Assembly (NCBI GenBank): GCA_902573905.1 | Contig: CACGLL010000001.1 | Location: 62,001-126,000 of the forward strand | DNA: 64,000 bases | Direction of reading: 5' to 3' | Source: an uncultured Pelagibacteraceae bacterium | Lineage (GTDB): Bacteria > Pseudomonadota > Alphaproteobacteria > Pelagibacterales > Pelagibacteraceae | Shown: one piece after another, positions 29,805-39,249 of the stretch | How positions within the stretch are numbered: the stretch's first letter is position 1 | Layout of the letters: each line of letters opens with the position of its first letter | Position numbers and translations under genes: made by a program | Notes under the pieces: model-generated | Database searches by the model: none | What the model saw: only the letters and a program-made list of their open reading frames with translations | What the model was told of the DNA's origin: nothing

Positions 29805-30826
29805 TGAAAAAAAAATTATTTATTTTCTCTAACGAAAGTATTTTTGTAGAAGATAATAAATTTTACTGTGATAATCTAGATTTGAAATCGACACCAGAAG
29901 GTTTAAATAAAAAATTTGAGGTAAATCTACTAGGTAGAAAATCAATTATAAAGAGATCTCATGAGATAAAGTTAAAAAAAACAAAAGTATTTAGCAACAT
30001 ATTTTCTTATTTATCTGAGGTAAAAACTGCATCAAAAAACTTAGACTCTAAATTTTTGATAATTTCTATTTCTCCTTACACTTTTTTAATTGCTATATTC
30101 CTAAAAATCCTAGGGCAAAAACCTATAGTTTATTTGAGAAGTGACGGTTATGGTGAATATAAAGCAATTCTTGGAAGAATTGGGCCTCTAATCTATCATT
30201 TTATGTTTAGTATTACCGGGGCGATTTCAAATTTAATAAGCTGCAGGGATTATATTCTTTATGGAAAAAAAGGAAAACTTATAAACCCATCTCAATTAGA
30301 TTCTGTTTGGTTAAGACAGCCCAAGAATATAGAAATAAGAAATTTTAAACTTTTGTATGTTGGAAGAGTTAGAGTTGAAAAAGGAATTTTTGCTCTGTCT
30401 GAGTTGATTAGAAATAAAAGGGATATCTCTTTGACAATTATTGGTGCAGAAAAAGGAAGTTCAAATAAAATTAATCAAAGTAACATCAAAATTCTTCCTA
30501 CACAAAGTAACAAAAATAAATTAATAAAACATTATGATGATCATAATATCTTTGTTTTACCCTCATTTACGGAGGGTCATCCGATGGTTGTGTTAGAAGC
30601 TTTAGCTAGAAGAAGGCCAGTAGTTATCTTTGATGAAATTAAACATGTAATCGGAGACAAAAGAGGGATTTTTGTAACAAAAAGAAATTTTTTAAGTTTT
30701 CTAGGAACTTTAAATAATATTAAAAAAAATTATAAAAAAATTCAAAAAGACATGAAGAAAAATAAGCTACCAACAAATAAAGAGTTCATAGATAAATTCA
30801 TCAAACTTATTGATGATTTTGATTAG
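29804..30826 (+). CDS. glycosyltransferase (GT4/GT1-like)
   Basis: A 340-residue GT-B glycosyltransferase. The C-terminal half begins [12 protein letters not shown] and carries [20 protein letters not shown], the retaining-enzyme E-X7-E region. The N-terminal half is poorly conserved and has a hydrophobic patch near 85-100. Acceptor is unknown. The G of its TAG stop is also the first base of tRNA-Ser. Confidence 0.78.
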   Translation: MKKKLFIFSNESIFVEDNKFYCDNLDLKSTPEGLNKKFEVNLLGRKSIIKRSHEIKLKKTKVFSNIFSYLSEVKTASKNLDSKFLIISISPYTFLIAIFLKILGQKPIVYLRSDGYGEYKAILGRIGPLIYHFMFSITGAISNLISCRDYILYGKKGKLINPSQLDSVWLRQPKNIEIRNFKLLYVGRVRVEKGIFALSELIRNKRDISLTIIGAEKGSSNKINQSNIKILPTQSNKNKLIKHYDDHNIFVLPSFTEGHPMVVLEALARRRPVVIFDEIKHVIGDKRGIFVTKRNFLSFLGTLNNIKKNYKKIQKDMKKNKLPTNKEFIDKFIKLIDDFD

Positions 30827-30915
30827 GAGAGGTGGCCGAGTGGTTGAAGGCGCACGCTTGGAAAGCGTGTAAACGGGAAACCGTTTCGAGGGTTCGAATC
30901 CCTCTCTCTCCGCCA
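30826..30915 (+). tRNA. tRNA-Ser (GGA)
   Basis: A complete 90-base class II tRNA. The acceptor GGAGAGG pairs with TCTCTCC (one G-U), anticodon loop TTGGAAA gives GGA, the long variable arm (ACGGG AAA CCGTT region) is present, the T-loop is TTCGAAT, discriminator G and CCA are encoded. It begins on the last base of the preceding stop codon. Its bases 30842-30915 are repeated at 32809-32882. Confidence 0.96.
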
Positions 30916-30980
30916 TTATCCAGGAATTTATTAGCTTTTTTAAAATTGATATTAATTCTATCTTAAATAAATTACACAAA

Positions 30981-32717
30981 ATGTATTTTAAGCTAATTTT
31001 ACTTTTTTTGAGTTTTTTATCCTTATCCCAAGTTGTCTTAGCTGACAGCGCAACTCTAAATGATGGCGCTACAACTAATAGTCAGCAAAATATTGATGGG
31101 AACGATGAATTTTTAACAGTTACAAATAATTCAACCTTAAATACTGGCGCAACTAAACCTGCAAACATTACCGGAGACACTGTAAGTGTTACTGTTGACT
31201 CTGGTTCCACAATAACATCAAATACAGTTAGTATTTTTGCAGACGATACTTCTGATTTAACAATTTCAAATTCTGGCACAATCAGCTCAAGTGGAATAGT
31301 GGCAATAGATGTTAAAGGAACAACTGATGCAAGCATAACAAATAATTCTGGTGGTCAGATTTCTGCAACTAGAAATACAATTAGAATTAGTAAATCCACT
31401 AGCAATAGCACTACAGGATTGACAATTACCAACTCTGGAACAATTGAAGCAACAGACCAAGGTTCTGCAATTTTTGCAGCTGATTCTAATACAACAGCTA
31501 CAGTAACAAATAACTCAAGTGGTATTATGACAAATTCTGACAGCAGTAACGCAACCATAAGAGTTGGTGCAAGTTCTTCAGTTACCAATAGCGGAACAAT
31601 AAAAAATGATGTTGGAAACGATGCTATCAAATTGTACGGAAACAATTCTACAATTACTTTAAAAGACAAAGGAATAGTAGTTGGAAAATTAGATGCTCTT
31701 TTAAGAACTGGAAGTACATTAAAAATTAATCATGGAGCTGGTCAATCTTATTTTTATGAAACAGAGGGTTCATTCACATTAGAAGATCTTGATGGTAACC
31801 AAGTAGTAAAAGGATCAGCGGGATCAGTAGGTCAAGGTGGAAGTGAAACGTTAGATGAACTTTTAAGTTATAAATCACTAAACATAAGACAATTTATAAA
31901 CAGATACAAAGACTCAGAAAATTTTTATGATGGTAATGGCTGGGGAGAAACTTATACCTCTCTTTTAAATCGAAAAGAACATGCCACAAATTTGGCTTTA
32001 GAGTACGATTTATTTAATGTGGGAGCTAATTTAATTTCACCTTTAGAAAATTCAGATTTCATTCTTACTTTTGAAGCTGGAGTTCAAGATTTTGAAAAAG
32101 ATCATAAAATAACATATCAAAATGTTTCTGCTGGATTGTATCTTCCAAGCAATAAATATCTTTTAAACTTAGATTCTTTTATTTTAGGTGGAATTACTTT
32201 AAAAGAGGGTGAGAGAACAATTTTAACAAATACAACATCATCAGGTAAATTAGATATAGACAGTAATTACCAAACTTTCGAAGTACATTCTGGTGTAACA
32301 AAAACTAACTCCAAGCTTATTCCGAATGTTGGATTAACTGGAAGTTTTTCAATTACACCAAGTTATGACGAGAGCAAATATTATTCATGGAGAAATAGAA
32401 AAGTGGGAAACGTGTCTGTATTTTTTTCTGATAAATACAATCTTATAAATAATGATAATAATAATTTTAATCTAGGTTGGTTATTAGATTTTAGAAATTT
32501 GGTAGGAGACAAATCTCAAGTTTATTCAATTAATGGCACAAGCGCCACGTACAAACAAGATAATGCTCTTACAAGAGAGATTTCATTAGTTGCTAATTTA
32601 GGTTACGAAAAAAAGATTACAGATAATGGAAAATTTACTGCTGGTATTTCTGCAAAAAATACTAATCAGGATGTTAAAAGCTTAAGTGGAAATTTAGGAT
32701 TTAAACTAAATTTTTAA
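30981..32717 (+). CDS. autotransporter-like outer-membrane surface protein
   Basis: A 578-residue protein. Residues 1-21 are a signal peptide (cleavage after VLA). Residues ~22-260 are Ser/Thr/Asn/Gly-rich with repeated NSGTI-type units, typical of a parallel beta-helix passenger. A linker (GSVGQGGSETLDELL) precedes about 280 residues of alternating polar/hydrophobic strands ending in Phe (GFKLNF), as in an outer-membrane beta-barrel. It therefore resembles a type Va autotransporter with a short passenger. Function may be adhesion or surface display. Low-complexity composition differs from its neighbours, and it is the only gene between tRNA-Ser and the damaged tRNA-Ser copy. Confidence 0.72.
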   Translation: MYFKLILLFLSFLSLSQVVLADSATLNDGATTNSQQNIDGNDEFLTVTNNSTLNTGATKPANITGDTVSVTVDSGSTITSNTVSIFADDTSDLTISNSGTISSSGIVAIDVKGTTDASITNNSGGQISATRNTIRISKSTSNSTTGLTITNSGTIEATDQGSAIFAADSNTTATVTNNSSGIMTNSDSSNATIRVGASSSVTNSGTIKNDVGNDAIKLYGNNSTITLKDKGIVVGKLDALLRTGSTLKINHGAGQSYFYETEGSFTLEDLDGNQVVKGSAGSVGQGGSETLDELLSYKSLNIRQFINRYKDSENFYDGNGWGETYTSLLNRKEHATNLALEYDLFNVGANLISPLENSDFILTFEAGVQDFEKDHKITYQNVSAGLYLPSNKYLLNLDSFILGGITLKEGERTILTNTTSSGKLDIDSNYQTFEVHSGVTKTNSKLIPNVGLTGSFSITPSYDESKYYSWRNRKVGNVSVFFSDKYNLINNDNNNFNLGWLLDFRNLVGDKSQVYSINGTSATYKQDNALTREISLVANLGYEKKITDNGKFTAGISAKNTNQDVKSLSGNLGFKLNF

Positions 32718-32722
32718 TTAAG

Positions 32723-32760
32723 ATTGGTCGCCATATGGTCGTCGCTAGACCAATTTTTTT
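32723..32760 (+). terminator. intrinsic terminator of the autotransporter gene
   Basis: ATTGGTC (32723-32729) pairs with GACCAAT (32748-32754) and is followed by a run of T to 32760, six bases after the stop codon. The loop is long (18 bases). The position and T-run fit a Rho-independent terminator. Confidence 0.7.
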
Positions 32761-32792
32761 AAAGTCTTAAAAATAAATTGAAAGTTAATCAA

Positions 32793-32882
32793 CGATTCTA
32801 AGCCGCTAGGTTGAAGGCGCACGCTCGGAAAGCGTGTAAACGGGAAACCGTTTCGAGGGTTCGAATCCCTCTCTCTCCGCCA
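32793..32882 (+). pseudogene. truncated/degenerate tRNA-Ser copy (direct repeat)
   Basis: Bases 32809-32882 repeat tRNA-Ser bases 30842-30915 exactly except for one T-to-C change at 32826. That change replaces the invariant U33 before the GGA anticodon. The first 16 bases of the tRNA are not conserved and cannot form the acceptor stem with TCTCTCC, although GCCG (32802-32805) aligns without a gap. It is not expected to give a working tRNA. The copy marks the far end of a 1967-base unit holding the autotransporter gene. Confidence 0.85.
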
Positions 32883-32949
32883 TTTTTAATATCCACATAC
32901 AACCTATAAGAGTCTTAAATTACTTTTACGAATCAGATAAATAATTAAT

Positions 32950-32981
32950 AAGGGCAGCGGAGGGAGACTGAAGCTGCCTTT
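32950..32981 (-). terminator. terminator-like hairpin, probably bidirectional
   Basis: AAGGGCAGC (32950-32958) pairs with GCTGCCTTT (32973-32981), nine pairs with one G-U and a 14-base loop. It lies just after the 3' end of the minus-strand NlpC/P60 gene. A+T-rich tracts follow on both strands, so it could stop transcripts from either side. Confidence 0.6.
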
Positions 32982-32986
32982 ACTTT

Positions 32987-33724
32987 TTATAGCCTTTTAA
33001 TTCCAATTACACTAAGTTTGGCAGTACGTTCAATTCTTTTAATTGTTTGATTGATATCCATAATAACAGTTTTTTTCATTGGTCCATAAGCGTGGATTAA
33101 TTTTTTATTTGATAATGCAACGGCAACATGGCCTTTCCAATAAATGATATCGTTTTTTTTTATATTTTTTAATTTTACGTTTTTTTTGAAATATTTTACC
33201 TGGTCTTTCGCATCTCTTGGGCAAAATTTATTATTAAAATTAAAAAATATTTGTACAAGTGCCGAGCAATCAATTCCTTTAAAAGATTTGCCACCCCACT
33301 TATATCTTACATTTTTAAAATATGTAATTTTTCTAAAAAGGTCTTTTTCTTTAAATAAAATCGGCTTTACATCTTGTTTGCTTATCCATCCTCCAGCAAA
33401 TTTGAATGATTTTGAATTTTGGTCAATAACTCTAATTTTAGAACCAAAAGTAATTTCTCCTTTTTTAATTTTATTTGGAAATTTATAAATTTTTGCCTTT
33501 AATAAATTTATTTTATGAGTTGGTTTTAAAAAAGAAGAATATTTTTTATTTAATATGTATCCTTTGTAATTATCTTCTTTAATTTTTATTTTAAGCCATT
33601 TTTTAGATTTGTTAGATATAGAAAAGCTTTCACCATAAATCATTTGTGTAACTATTTCAGATTTTAATGAGGGTTTCTTATAAAGATTTATTACTGAGAA
33701 ATTATTTGTAAAATATTTAATCAT
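32987..33724 (-). CDS. NlpC/P60-family peptidase with SH3-like domains
   Basis: A 245-residue putative cell-wall endopeptidase cleaving D-gamma-Glu-diamino-acid bonds in peptidoglycan peptides. Residues ~5-120 look like two bacterial SH3 domains. The C-terminal papain-like domain has the nucleophile Cys153 (GIDCSALV), His199 (KGHVAV) and a third polar residue His211 (LIHAYG). There is no signal peptide, so it probably acts in the cytoplasm on recycled muropeptides. The preceding AmpG-like permease gene overlaps it by eight bases, which supports that role. Confidence 0.85.
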   Translation of the reverse strand: MIKYFTNNFSVINLYKKPSLKSEIVTQMIYGESFSISNKSKKWLKIKIKEDNYKGYILNKKYSSFLKPTHKINLLKAKIYKFPNKIKKGEITFGSKIRVIDQNSKSFKFAGGWISKQDVKPILFKEKDLFRKITYFKNVRYKWGGKSFKGIDCSALVQIFFNFNNKFCPRDAKDQVKYFKKNVKLKNIKKNDIIYWKGHVAVALSNKKLIHAYGPMKKTVIMDINQTIKRIERTAKLSVIGIKRL

Positions 33725-35090
33725 TCATATTAAGTTTATGTCTTATCATGTAAAGAAATATAAGAGATGGAATTACCATTATTGCTGTGATAATAAAAAA
33801 TATACCCCAGTCTCCATTTAACCAATCAACTAAAGCCCCAGAGGATGCCGCTAAAGTTGTTCGTCCTGCTGTTCCTATCGAAGCTAATAAAGCGTATTGT
33901 GTTGCAGTGTAGGTCCTATCTACTAGCATCGAAATGAAAGCTACAAATGCAACAGTGGCAAAGGCTGCTGCCATATCATCAAATATTACTGCAAAAGCAA
34001 ACAATAATTCTGATTTTCCTGACCATGCTAATAAAGAAAAAAGTAAATTTGTTGAGGCCATCAGTATTCCTGAAACAAACATAGCTTTTATCACACCAGA
34101 TCTTATAGCGAATAAACCACCTAGAAGTGTAAAAATTACTGTAGTTAACCATCCAAGACCTTTTGAATACAATGCTATATCTGTTTTAGTAAAACCTATT
34201 TCCTTATAAAAAATTACTGACATTCTGCCAAGAAAAGCCTCACCAATTTTAAAAAGAAAAATAAAAGCTAATATTGCTAAAGCAATATTAAAACCATTTT
34301 TCTTAAAAAAACTTATGATTGGACCAGCGACTGTCCCTGAAAGCCAGGCAAGAATCTTTGTGAAAAGGTTTGAAGCGCCTAATTTATCTTCAATCATTTT
34401 GTCAGTTTTATTTTGAGACTCGCTTCTATTTGTTTGTAATGCTTCGTTAACAAACATTAAACCAATGTTGCAGGCTATAATTACAGCTCCTAAAACTAGA
34501 AAAGTTACTTGCCAATAATTTTCAAAACCAAAATTTTGAAAGAATTCTGCTGAGGTAAGAGCTACTACACCGCCTAACTTATATCCAGTCCACCAACCTA
34601 CTACTGCCATTGCTGCACCAGCTTGCATAGATTTTCCCTCGTTTTCTCCAATTTGCTCAATTCTTAACGCATCGACAGTTATATCTTGTGTGGCTGAAGC
34701 AATAGCAATTACAAGCCCAACACTTATTACTAATGCTAAATTTGTAGACGGCTCAATCAAACTCCAAAAAATCAAACTTACTAGAATAATAATTTGCATT
34801 AAAACTATCCATCCACGCCTATGACCAATTTTATTTGTTAACCAAGGAATCCTTACTCTATCTATAATTGGAGCCCATAAATAATTAAAAGCATATACTG
34901 CAAAAATTAAACCTGCCCAACCAATCGTGCTTCTACTTAAACCATCCTCTTTTAACCAGAGGCTTAAACTGCTTCCAATAATTACCCAAGGAAATCCACT
35001 AATGGCTCCAAGTAATAATATTTTGATCATTCTCTTATCGAAATAAACTTTAAAAGTTTCAGCTAAAGTTTGTTTTTTATAAATTTCCAT
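33717..35090 (-). CDS. AmpG-like MFS permease
   Basis: A 457-residue protein with about twelve to fourteen membrane segments. The N-terminal segment MIKILLLGAISGFPW followed by WLKEDGLSRSTIGW and later ATQDITVDALRIE matches the AmpG muropeptide permease family, which imports anhydromuropeptides for recycling. It is upstream of and overlaps the NlpC/P60 gene and lies three bases after trkH. AmpG-like proteins can also carry other substrates, so the substrate is an inference. Confidence 0.82.
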   Translation of the reverse strand: MEIYKKQTLAETFKVYFDKRMIKILLLGAISGFPWVIIGSSLSLWLKEDGLSRSTIGWAGLIFAVYAFNYLWAPIIDRVRIPWLTNKIGHRRGWIVLMQIIILVSLIFWSLIEPSTNLALVISVGLVIAIASATQDITVDALRIEQIGENEGKSMQAGAAMAVVGWWTGYKLGGVVALTSAEFFQNFGFENYWQVTFLVLGAVIIACNIGLMFVNEALQTNRSESQNKTDKMIEDKLGASNLFTKILAWLSGTVAGPIISFFKKNGFNIALAILAFIFLFKIGEAFLGRMSVIFYKEIGFTKTDIALYSKGLGWLTTVIFTLLGGLFAIRSGVIKAMFVSGILMASTNLLFSLLAWSGKSELLFAFAVIFDDMAAAFATVAFVAFISMLVDRTYTATQYALLASIGTAGRTTLAASSGALVDWLNGDWGIFFIITAIMVIPSLIFLYMIRHKLNMND

Positions 35091-35093
35091 AAT

Positions 35094-36542
35094 TTAATTT
35101 CTCCAAAAAGACGGAAAGAAAAGAACAAGAACTGCGAATAACTCTAATCTACCAAGTAACATGCCAGCGGCCAATATCCACTTAGATAAGGTGGGTAGAT
35201 CCTTATAATTTCCATCTGGTCCAATAATTTCACCTAAACCTGGACCTACATTTGATATCGAGCTTGCAGCGCCTGATATTGAAGTTACAAAATCTAATCC
35301 AGAAATAGAAAGAAGCATTGCGATAATTAAGAAGATAAACAAAAATGAGAAAATAAAAATAATTACAGATCTAATAAAATCATCAGAAATTTTATGATTG
35401 TTGTATTTAGTTATTACTACACTATTTGGTGAAATCAGTTTTTTAATCTGATCTTTCAAAAATATTAACAACATTTGAAGTCTAAATATTTTAATTCCAC
35501 AAGCTGTTGATCCTGCACATCCTCCGATAAACATAAGGAATAAAAAGAATATTAAAGAAAACTTTCCCCATAATCCAAAATCATCTGTAACGTAACCTGT
35601 TCCTGATAAAATTGATACAACATTGAAAGATGAAACTCTTATCTTATCAAAAAAACTACCTTCGTAATTTATAAACAAAAGATATAAAAACATTACTATT
35701 ACTGAAATTCCCAAAAGGTAAATGAAACCTTTTATTTGCACATCTTGAAAAAAAATTTTTTTGTTTCCCTGTGAAAACTTTAAATATGAGATAAAAGGTA
35801 TGCTTCCCAAAATAATAAATATAGTTGCTATTATTTCTATATTAGGATTTTTAAAAAAACCTATAGACTCATTGTGTGTTGAAAATCCACCTGTAGCTAT
35901 AGTTGTCATTGCATGACAAAGACTATCAAAAATTGACATACCAAAAATCCAGTAAAAAAAACCACAAAGAAATGTTAAAATTAAATATGTTGAAATAATA
36001 ATTGCAGCTACTTCAATAGTTCTAGGTAAAATTTTTTCAGTACTATCAGGACCTTCCATTTTAAATAACTGCATTCCTCCAACTTTCAATAGAGGCAAAA
36101 TTGTAATCGCCATAACCACAATACCTATTCCACCTAACCATTGCATTATCGCTCTCCACAACAAAATACTTTTGGGGCTGTTATCTAAATCATTTATTAT
36201 TGTTGCACCTGTGGTTGTTATTCCAGACATACTTTCAAAAAAAGCATCGCTAAAAGAATAAGTTTGAGTAGCTAGAATAAAAGGTAGGCTTCCGAAAATT
36301 GCAACCATAATCCAAGCAAGAGTTGAGAATAAAAATGTTTGTCTTAAGTTTAATTTAAAATCTTTTTCAAGATTTGCTAAAACACATAAAATTCCAATAA
36401 AAACCGTCACGATTGCAGAAGATATAAAGCTATGACTGTTTTCATTATATAAAATTTGCACGGTATAAGGAGCAAGCATTGAGATACCAAGAACGATAAG
36501 CAGTATTCCAATTAGAAAAAAGACTGTTTTGTTAGTAGCCAT
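35094..36542 (-). CDS. trkH: Trk/Ktr-type potassium uptake membrane subunit
   Basis: A 482-residue polytopic protein. Four filter loops of the SKT superfamily are visible: SGITTTGATI, TIATGGFST, LSGTGYVTDD and SISNVGPGLG. It forms the K+-conducting channel, normally gated by TrkA, which is not in this window. It is divergent from lysS with about 90 bases between. Confidence 0.92.
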   Translation of the reverse strand: MATNKTVFFLIGILLIVLGISMLAPYTVQILYNENSHSFISSAIVTVFIGILCVLANLEKDFKLNLRQTFLFSTLAWIMVAIFGSLPFILATQTYSFSDAFFESMSGITTTGATIINDLDNSPKSILLWRAIMQWLGGIGIVVMAITILPLLKVGGMQLFKMEGPDSTEKILPRTIEVAAIIISTYLILTFLCGFFYWIFGMSIFDSLCHAMTTIATGGFSTHNESIGFFKNPNIEIIATIFIILGSIPFISYLKFSQGNKKIFFQDVQIKGFIYLLGISVIVMFLYLLFINYEGSFFDKIRVSSFNVVSILSGTGYVTDDFGLWGKFSLIFFLFLMFIGGCAGSTACGIKIFRLQMLLIFLKDQIKKLISPNSVVITKYNNHKISDDFIRSVIIFIFSFLFIFLIIAMLLSISGLDFVTSISGAASSISNVGPGLGEIIGPDGNYKDLPTLSKWILAAGMLLGRLELFAVLVLFFPSFWRN

Positions 36543-36634
36543 TAAAATAAGATTATTTAAATAGTTTTAAAATTCAACTTAATATGACTTAATTATAACT
36601 GTATTTTGCACATAAAATTTAATAAACCGTAATT

Positions 36635-38203
36635 ATGCTAGATAAGAACTTAATTCAATCAACTTCATCTTGGCCTTTTGTAGAAATAAGAAAGCTATTA
36701 AAAGATAGAAAAGATATAATAAAGAAAAAGGGCAAAATAACCTTCCAAACTGGATATGGTCCAAGCGGATTGCCACATATCGGCACTTTTGGAGAGGTAG
36801 CAAGAACAACCATGATGATTAATGCTCTTAATCATATAGATAAAATTAATCACGAACTCATAACTTTTTCAGATGATATGGATGGTTTAAGAAAAGTTCC
36901 TGATAATATTCCTAATGATCAAGTTTTAAAAGATAATCTTGGAAAACCGTTAACAAATATTCCGGATCCATTTCAAAAATTTAATAGTTTTGGAGAACAC
37001 AACAATGAAATGTTGAAACAATTTTTGAATAAATTTAATTTTAAATTTATTTTCAAAAGTTCAACAGAAAACTACAAAAAAGGCATTTTCAATAAATCAC
37101 TAATTAGAGTTGCAGAAAAATATGATGAAGTAATGAATATTATTTTACCAACTCTGCGAGACGAAAGAAAAAAAACATACTGTCCGTTCTTACCTATTTG
37201 CCCAAAAACAGGAAAAGTATTGGAAATACCTTTATTAGAATTAGATAAGAAAACTGGTAAGGCTTTGTTTGATAATAACGGAGAAAAAATTGAAACAAGT
37301 ATTTTAAATGGAAAATCTAAACTTCAATGGAAAGTTGATTGGGCTATGAGATGGTTTACTTTTGATATTGATTTTGAAATGTATGGTAAGGATTTAACTG
37401 AGAGCGCTATTTTATCAAATAAAATTTGTAAAATACTTGGAAAAACTCCTCCTAATGGTTTTGCATACGAACTTTTTTTAGACGAAAAAGGAGAAAAAAT
37501 TTCAAAGTCTAAAGGTAATGGAATTTCTATTGAGCAATGGCTTAGGTATGCTTCACCAGAAAGTTTGTCTTTATATATGTATCCAAATCCAAAAAGAGCA
37601 AAAAAGCTTTATGCGGAGGTAGTACCTAAAACAGTTGATGAATATTTAACATCTATTGAGAAATACCCAAGTCAGAAAGAAAAAGATAAAATTTTAAATC
37701 CAGTTTGGCATGTACACAATGGGAAGCCGCCATCTGAAAAAATTATAATGCCTTTTTCAATGCTATTAAATTTAGTTGGCTCTAGTAACGCAGATAATAA
37801 AGAAATATTATGGAAATTTATAAACAGATTTCATAAAGAGATAAAACCAGAAGATTATCCAATTTTAGATGGATTAACCTATTATGCTATAAATTATTTT
37901 AAAGATAAGGTTGAACCAAATAAAAAATTTAAAAAACCTTCTTCTATTGAAAAGAAAGCTTTAGAAAATCTTGTTTCAAAGTTATCTGATATTAAGCAAA
38001 ATTTAAAACCAGAGGAAATTCAAACAATTGTTTATGCCACGGGTAAAGAAAATGGGTATGAAAAAAACTTAAGAGATTGGTTTAAATTAATTTATGAAGT
38101 TGTATTTGGTGAAGAAAATGGACCAAGAATGGGTTACTTTGTTAGCTTTTTTGGTTTGAAAGAGACAATTAAACTAATTCAAGATAAAATAAGTAATAAC
38201 TAA
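36635..38203 (+). CDS. lysS: lysyl-tRNA synthetase, class I
   Basis: A 522-residue class I LysRS, the form found in archaea and most alphaproteobacteria, not the common class II enzyme. The HIGH-type motif is HIGT at 48-51 (PSGLPHIGTFGE) and the KMSKS-type motif is KISKSKG near 288-294. The alpha-helical C-terminal domain follows. Its stop overlaps the pyrD start by one base. Confidence 0.95.
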   Translation: MLDKNLIQSTSSWPFVEIRKLLKDRKDIIKKKGKITFQTGYGPSGLPHIGTFGEVARTTMMINALNHIDKINHELITFSDDMDGLRKVPDNIPNDQVLKDNLGKPLTNIPDPFQKFNSFGEHNNEMLKQFLNKFNFKFIFKSSTENYKKGIFNKSLIRVAEKYDEVMNIILPTLRDERKKTYCPFLPICPKTGKVLEIPLLELDKKTGKALFDNNGEKIETSILNGKSKLQWKVDWAMRWFTFDIDFEMYGKDLTESAILSNKICKILGKTPPNGFAYELFLDEKGEKISKSKGNGISIEQWLRYASPESLSLYMYPNPKRAKKLYAEVVPKTVDEYLTSIEKYPSQKEKDKILNPVWHVHNGKPPSEKIIMPFSMLLNLVGSSNADNKEILWKFINRFHKEIKPEDYPILDGLTYYAINYFKDKVEPNKKFKKPSSIEKKALENLVSKLSDIKQNLKPEEIQTIVYATGKENGYEKNLRDWFKLIYEVVFGEENGPRMGYFVSFFGLKETIKLIQDKISNN

Positions 38204-39249
38204 TGTTTTCAATTTTAAGACCTTACATATTTTCGTTAGATCCAGAAGTAGCTCACGATTTGGCTATAAAATCATTAAAAGCCAACTTCCTTCCTAAAAG
38301 TTTTTTTAATGTGGAAAATGAGGAAATGCTTAAGACAAGTCTTTTAGGAAAAAAAATTTCAAATCCAATAGGTTTAGCTGCAGGATTTGATAAAAGCGCT
38401 GAAGTTTATAATTCTCTTTTTAAATTTGGGTTTGGTTTTGTTGAGGTGGGGACTGTTACTCCAAGACAGCAATTAGGCAACCCAAAACCAAGAATATTCA
38501 GATTGGAAAAAGATCAGGCACTTATAAATCGTCTTGGATTTAATAATCATGGCTCAGAAACTGTTTCAAAACGAATATCAAATAATTTTCCAGAAGGATT
38601 TCTAGGTATTAATATTGGACCAAATAAAGATACAAAAAATAAGGCTGATGACTACTATACTTGTCTCTCAAGACTTGCGGCATATGCAGGGTATATAACA
38701 ATTAATATTTCTTCTCCTAATACTGAAGGTCTAAGAAATTTTCACGACCAAGAAGAAATGAAAAAACTTCTATCAGGAATAAATAAAGTTATTAAAGAAA
38801 AAAAAATAGATTGTCCGATAGCGCTAAAAATATCACCAGATATAAATGATAATGAAATTAGTAGAATAGTTGATTTGGTAAGTAGCCATAAAATACAAGG
38901 ATTAGTAGTTTCCAATACAACAGATAGTAATCGTGATAATCTCTCAGATATTAAAAAACATGAAACCGGAGGGCTATCTGGACAACCACTAAAAGATATT
39001 TCAACAAACTTAATTAAAAAATTCTTTAAAGAAACCAAGGGTAAAATTAAGATTATAGGTGTTGGGGGAGTGGATTCTGGAAAAAGTGCTTTTGAAAAAA
39101 TAATAGCAGGCGCTGATGCAATTCAGTTATATACAGGTATGGTTTATAAAGGACCTGGCGTCGTTAAAGAAATAAAGAAAGAATTAATATCAATTTTAAA
39201 AAAAGAAAATATTAAAAATATAAGCGAAGCAGTTGGAATTAACGCTTGA
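38203..39249 (+). CDS. pyrD: dihydroorotate dehydrogenase (quinone), class 2
   Basis: A 348-residue membrane-associated flavoenzyme of pyrimidine synthesis that passes electrons to quinone. The N-terminal helical segment (LRPYIFSLDPEVAHDLAI) is the class 2 membrane-binding part. NPIGLAAGFDKSAE, INISSPNTEGLR and the FMN-phosphate motif IGVGGVDSG follow. Translationally coupled to lysS. Confidence 0.96.
   Translation: MFSILRPYIFSLDPEVAHDLAIKSLKANFLPKSFFNVENEEMLKTSLLGKKISNPIGLAAGFDKSAEVYNSLFKFGFGFVEVGTVTPRQQLGNPKPRIFRLEKDQALINRLGFNNHGSETVSKRISNNFPEGFLGINIGPNKDTKNKADDYYTCLSRLAAYAGYITINISSPNTEGLRNFHDQEEMKKLLSGINKVIKEKKIDCPIALKISPDINDNEISRIVDLVSSHKIQGLVVSNTTDSNRDNLSDIKKHETGGLSGQPLKDISTNLIKKFFKETKGKIKIIGVGGVDSGKSAFEKIIAGADAIQLYTGMVYKGPGVVKEIKKELISILKKENIKNISEAVGINA

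Noticed and set aside
30767-30979. A minus-strand frame of 70 codons covering tRNA-Ser.
   Set aside because: It is read through the complement of the tRNA, a frequent false gene call.
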